Shown: positions 8,735 to 11,347 of the stretch, in pieces
Numbering within the stretch: position 1 is the stretch's first letter
Layout of the letters: every line of letters begins with the position of its first letter
Assembly: GCF_022376445.1 (NCBI RefSeq)
Contig: NW_025955748.1
Span: 1 to 11,347, forward strand
DNA length: 11,347 bases
Direction: 5' to 3'
From: Fomitopsis serialis
Lineage: Eukaryota; Basidiomycota; Agaricomycetes; Polyporales; Fomitopsidaceae
Position numbers and translations under genes: made by a program
The notes under the pieces: generated by a model
Told to the model about the DNA's origin: nothing
Seen by the model: only the letters and a program-made list of their open reading frames with translations
Databases searched by the model: none

Positions 8735-9333
8735 ATGAGGTGAGTAAATCTCGGCAACTGTCATCGGATCCTGTCTGACGACTCTCGCAGCCAGTACGTA
8801 CATGTGCCTAAGTCCGAGCTCGACGAGGCGCAGCTGCGCGCCCTCGAGGAACATGAGATCAGCCAAGGTCCCCTCTCCGTGCTCCAGCAGGCCGTACGGA
8901 ATCATACGCAAGTCCTCATCTCCCTGCGCAACAACAAAAAACTGCTTGCTCGTGTCAAGGCTTTTGACAGACACAGCAACATGGTGCGTAGCGGTACACG
9001 TGCAGATTTCTCCCGGAGACTCACTATCTTGCAGGTCCTTGAGAACGTCAAAGAGGCAAGTCGCGTCGATCGTTTCGTTCTTCTGCATTCGCTCATGCAT
9101 TCTGGGCCAGATGTGGACCGAGACGCCGAAGGGTAAGAACAAGAAGCCCGTAAACAAGGACAGGTTCATCAGCAAGATGTTCCTCCGGTGAGTTCATCGT
9201 GTTTAGTTGTGATCCCCACTGTCCTGAGTGCTGTCGTTTTTAGTGGTGACTCGGTCATTCTCGGTGAGTCTTTCAATACGCTCCTAGTCCATGGGATTCT
9301 AATGCGCTCTTAGTCCTGCGTAACACCGCGTAG
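8735..9333 (+). CDS. SMD2: Small nuclear ribonucleoprotein Sm D2
   Basis: Core Sm-ring protein of the U1, U2, U4 and U5 snRNPs, acting in pre-mRNA splicing in the nucleus. Exons are 8735-8739, 8791-8983, 9035-9055, 9111-9187, 9244-9263 and 9314-9333, giving 111 residues, close to the usual family length. The match is near-complete: [69 protein letters not shown], ending LVLRNTA. The Sm1 motif is in about residues 30-72 and Sm2 (FLRGDSVILVLR) in about 97-108. The first exon carries only ATG-AG, and exon 3 is 21 nt. Introns are 50-56 bp; four are GT-AG, while intron 3 (9056-9110) is GC-AG. The start has A at -3 (ACAAGATGA). It is divergent to NOP7 and convergent with the RdRP gene. Confidence 0.96.
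9056..9110 (+). other. GC-AG intron in SMD2
   Basis: The conserved Sm D2 segment VLENVKE-MWTE requires the exon to end at GAG 9053-9055 and resume at ATG 9111. The intervening 55 bases begin GCAAGT and end CCAG, so this is a GC-AG intron. GCAAGT is the classic strong context for GC donors. No GT donor would keep the conserved residues. If the intron is kept, the frame meets TAA at 9134-9136. Confidence 0.88.
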
Positions 9334-9561
9334 CTGCCATAACACCGGCTGTGCTCTATGCTGCGTTCGCGCGCTGTCGTGCGAGCCATCCCAATATTCC
9401 GCGGGCGCGAACCTTCTTGTAAATTTGGAGACCTGTAAGAACTGTATAATACATTTCATTCGCTACGCTGAACGTCCGACACTCCGAAGTGGCCGCCTGT
9501 TGCTACTTCGCCATCACTCTTGCACATTCTCCGTCCTTTGAGACGCTGTCATTTCCAGACA
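9334..9561. other. Convergent intergenic region between SMD2 and the RdRP gene
   Basis: About 228 bases hold the 3' ends of two convergent genes. AT-richer sequence at about 9417-9460, with TATAAT near 9444 but no exact AATAAA, is the most likely area for 3'-end formation. No other gene was seen. Confidence 0.5.
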
Positions 9562-11347
9562 TCACTGCATCGACCTCCTGTCTTCGTCCTCGATATCCTT
9601 GATCGCATCGAATATCTCGCCCAAAGCAACCCATGCAAAACTGCGTGCTCCGAAGTAGTCGTCTTGGATTAGGGCGACCTTGTATGCCACCCAAGCTCGT
9701 TCCAGCGAAGTCTCCGCGGGTGTACCATCGATACCAGATATCTCCGTCCGCACCGCCTTCACGAGACTCGCGGTCTGTTCTCGCAATCGAGACATCATGT
9801 CCTTGCGCTTCCGTGGCTGGGATGTTTTGGCGACGATGGTGCCGACCAACGCCTCCTCCTCTGTGAGTATTGCTGATCGCGAATAGGACAATGCGTGCGC
9901 TACACAGATCCCACGCAGCTGCGACGTGTATGACTCGAACAATTGACACATCGTCGTGATTACGTCTTCGCCCACGCTTTCCTCCGCCAAGGGATATACT
10001 CCAAGATTTTGTCCTCGACCGTGTGCAGGACGAAGTTGTCGTGATCGGGCTCGCTCTCACGAAACTCCGTGATGATGTCTTGCATAGAGTGTTCGGGGCT
10101 GTCGTCCATTTGACGGCGCTGGAATCGCGCTGCTCTCGTGACGGTCCGCAAAGCAGGGAGCTCAATGGAGCGGAACAGTCGACCGATCGCCCTGTCGCTC
10201 TCGTAGTAATTGACCGATTCCCTCGTGTGGGTCTCTGGGGCATTCCAATCAGGTTTGGCCCGAAACTTCAGCTTCGGGATCTTTTCTAGCGGAACTGGAT
10301 TCCCGCTCTTGGGATAATCGACTGCGTCACTGTGCAGTTGAGCGAGCGTCAGACACGCTGGGTCCATGATTCCCTGGGTACTCTGATCTGCGATGATCAA
10401 CCAATTAATCGCGATGATCCCCAGTGTCTAGAAGGTATGTACAGAGTTAGCTTTGACAACGCGTACTAGATAACACAAACCCACGTCGCTGCTGATGTAC
10501 TCTGCCACGAAGTCGGCGACGTCTTCCATTGTGCTATCGTGGTCAACAAGCTTCCTAGTAGCAGGGTCATAGCTTGCTGGTCCGTGATGCCGCGGTGGAC
10601 GCAACCCGGGCATCGGCGTTACGTTATAAACATCGCCGTCGAGATCGCCACCGCCCAAACAGGATGGCAAGGGCCTATGTCCTTGTTGTGAGGAAGAAGC
10701 ACATATCTCAATATCCCGTAAGTCTGGACAGATGATGGATACCACTCACCGTGGATGGAGAAGATAACACCGTTCCTCAGAGACTCCTTCTCGAAGGGTG
10801 ATCCGGCTGGGGGGCGTCCAATCGCACGCACTACCTGAACGTCGCCAGGATGGATCGTTGGCGAGCGGGATATGAGGACCGGCCCTTCCAGGAAAATGAC
10901 GCCAGATACGTCAGGTGCGTCAATGCAGGCGAATATCTCTCCTTCTTTCAGGTACCCATAGACGTCGGCCGCGCCCACAAGTGTCCATCCGTTCGGTACG
11001 GGGATGCGGGCATGGTGCTTCAGCTCTCTGAGGACATGGTTGACAGCAAAGTCCATCATTTGCTGCCAAAAGATGTCCTCAGTCAGAGGGCCGACACCAA
11101 GCCTATGAAGATTGAGCATAGTGGACGTGATCCTATACGAGGCGCCTAGACCGTAGGCTTCCAACAACCGGGCTGAGCGCTCGAGAGACGCGGTTGATCC
11201 TTGCGCATCCCGGACGGCGTTATCCTGGAGAGACTGGAAGACTTCGAATGGGACACCGAGGCCTTCCAGCAACATGATGAGTGGTCGATTGAGATAGTAC
11301 CTCCCCGGTCGAATCGGCGATTTCGATCGTGTTCGGTGCATCGAACT
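9562..11347 (-). CDS. Cellular RNA-dependent RNA polymerase (RNA-silencing type), C-terminal part, 5' end off window
   Basis: Eukaryotic RdRP of the QDE-1/RDR family, which copies RNA into double strands for small-RNA silencing. Visible exons (minus) are 11347-10750 (continues off window), 10681-10485 and 10427-9562, with introns 10682-10749 (68 bp) and 10428-10484 (57 bp), both GT-AG. Family motifs include RYYLNRPLIMLLEGLGVPFE, GVIFLEGPVLISRSPTIHPG, HRPLPSCLGGGDLDGDVYN with the metal-binding DLDGD (10632-10646), then LGIIAINWLIIADQS and LHSDAVDYPKSGNPVP. The C-terminal helical region continues with SYTSQLRGICVAHALSYSRS, EEEALVGTIVAKTSQPRKRK and GEIFDAIKDIEDEDRRS before TGA 9562-9564. The last exon needs a frame change near 9991: the upstream frame stops at TAA 9960-9962, while the downstream frame is closed above by a stop at 10057-10059. 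This may be a one-base error, a real mutation or an odd intron. It is a host gene, not a viral polymerase. Confidence 0.9.
9988..9996 (-). other. Apparent one-base deletion (frame break) in the RdRP gene
   Basis: The frame carrying HTVEDKILEYIP and the frame carrying AEESVGEDVITTMCQ meet here, with TTG 9988-9990 as a likely leucine codon of the second. One more C next to the CCC (GGG at 9991-9993 on plus) would join them directly. Alternatively a 62-nt intron (about 9999-10060, GTGAGA..TTGGAG) would also restore frame, but it removes a protein-like segment and uses an unusual GAG acceptor. Confidence 0.6.

Noticed and set aside
8696..9175. 159-codon minus-strand frame over SMD2
   Set aside because: It is antisense to five conserved Sm D2 exons and runs through their introns.
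9503..10243. 246-codon minus-strand frame in the RdRP region
   Set aside because: It is out of frame with both RdRP-like frames, Arg/Ser-rich and without RdRP motifs. It was considered as a resolution of the frame break but does not carry conserved sequence.
1..11347. CRISPR array, tRNA/rRNA genes, transposons or a viral insertion
   Set aside because: No regular repeat-spacer pattern, cloverleaf, transposase or retroelement motif was seen by eye. The RdRP is of the eukaryotic silencing family, with introns, so it is not a virus remnant.

Overview
The window looks like nuclear DNA of a filamentous basidiomycete, probably an Agaricomycete. It is GC-rich, intergenic spaces are short, and genes are cut by many 47-68 bp introns with GT..AG borders. 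Four of the five gene models are recognisable eukaryotic families. No tRNA, rRNA, CRISPR array, transposon or insertion sequence was seen.

Layout: (1) 1-489 is non-coding or the 3' tail of an off-window plus-strand gene. (2) 490-5037, minus strand, is a large Sec7 + PH + coiled-coil ARF-GTPase exchange factor in seven coding exons. Its first exon carries an apparent one-base frameshift in a G5 run at 4422-4426. (3) 5038-5669 is a divergent intergenic region with a probable 5'UTR intron and an upstream ORF ahead of the next gene. (4) 5670-6116, plus strand, is a 148-residue uncharacterised fungal protein with an HWAL...NCQNW pattern resembling LRAT/NlpC-P60-type permuted papain-fold proteins. 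(5) 6463-8541, minus strand, is pescadillo (NOP7/PES1), a 60S ribosome assembly factor in five exons. (6) 8542-8734 is a compact divergent promoter with a CCAAT box and a perfect inverted repeat. (7) 8735-9333, plus strand, is the spliceosomal protein Sm D2 in six small exons, one of them bounded by a GC-AG intron. (8) 9562 to the right edge, minus strand, is the C-terminal part of a cellular (RNA-silencing type) RNA-dependent RNA polymerase with the GGDLDGD catalytic loop. It has an apparent one-base frameshift near 9991, or alternatively an unusual 62-nt intron.

The genes do not form a pathway. They are mostly housekeeping functions (vesicle trafficking, ribosome biogenesis, splicing) next to a small-RNA pathway enzyme. 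Gene orientation alternates: Sec7 gene and 148-aa gene divergent, 148-aa gene and NOP7 convergent, NOP7 and SMD2 divergent, SMD2 and RdRP convergent. The points most worth checking are the two apparent one-base losses, both in G runs of the plus strand, the GC-AG intron of SMD2, and the papain-like signature of the small protein.
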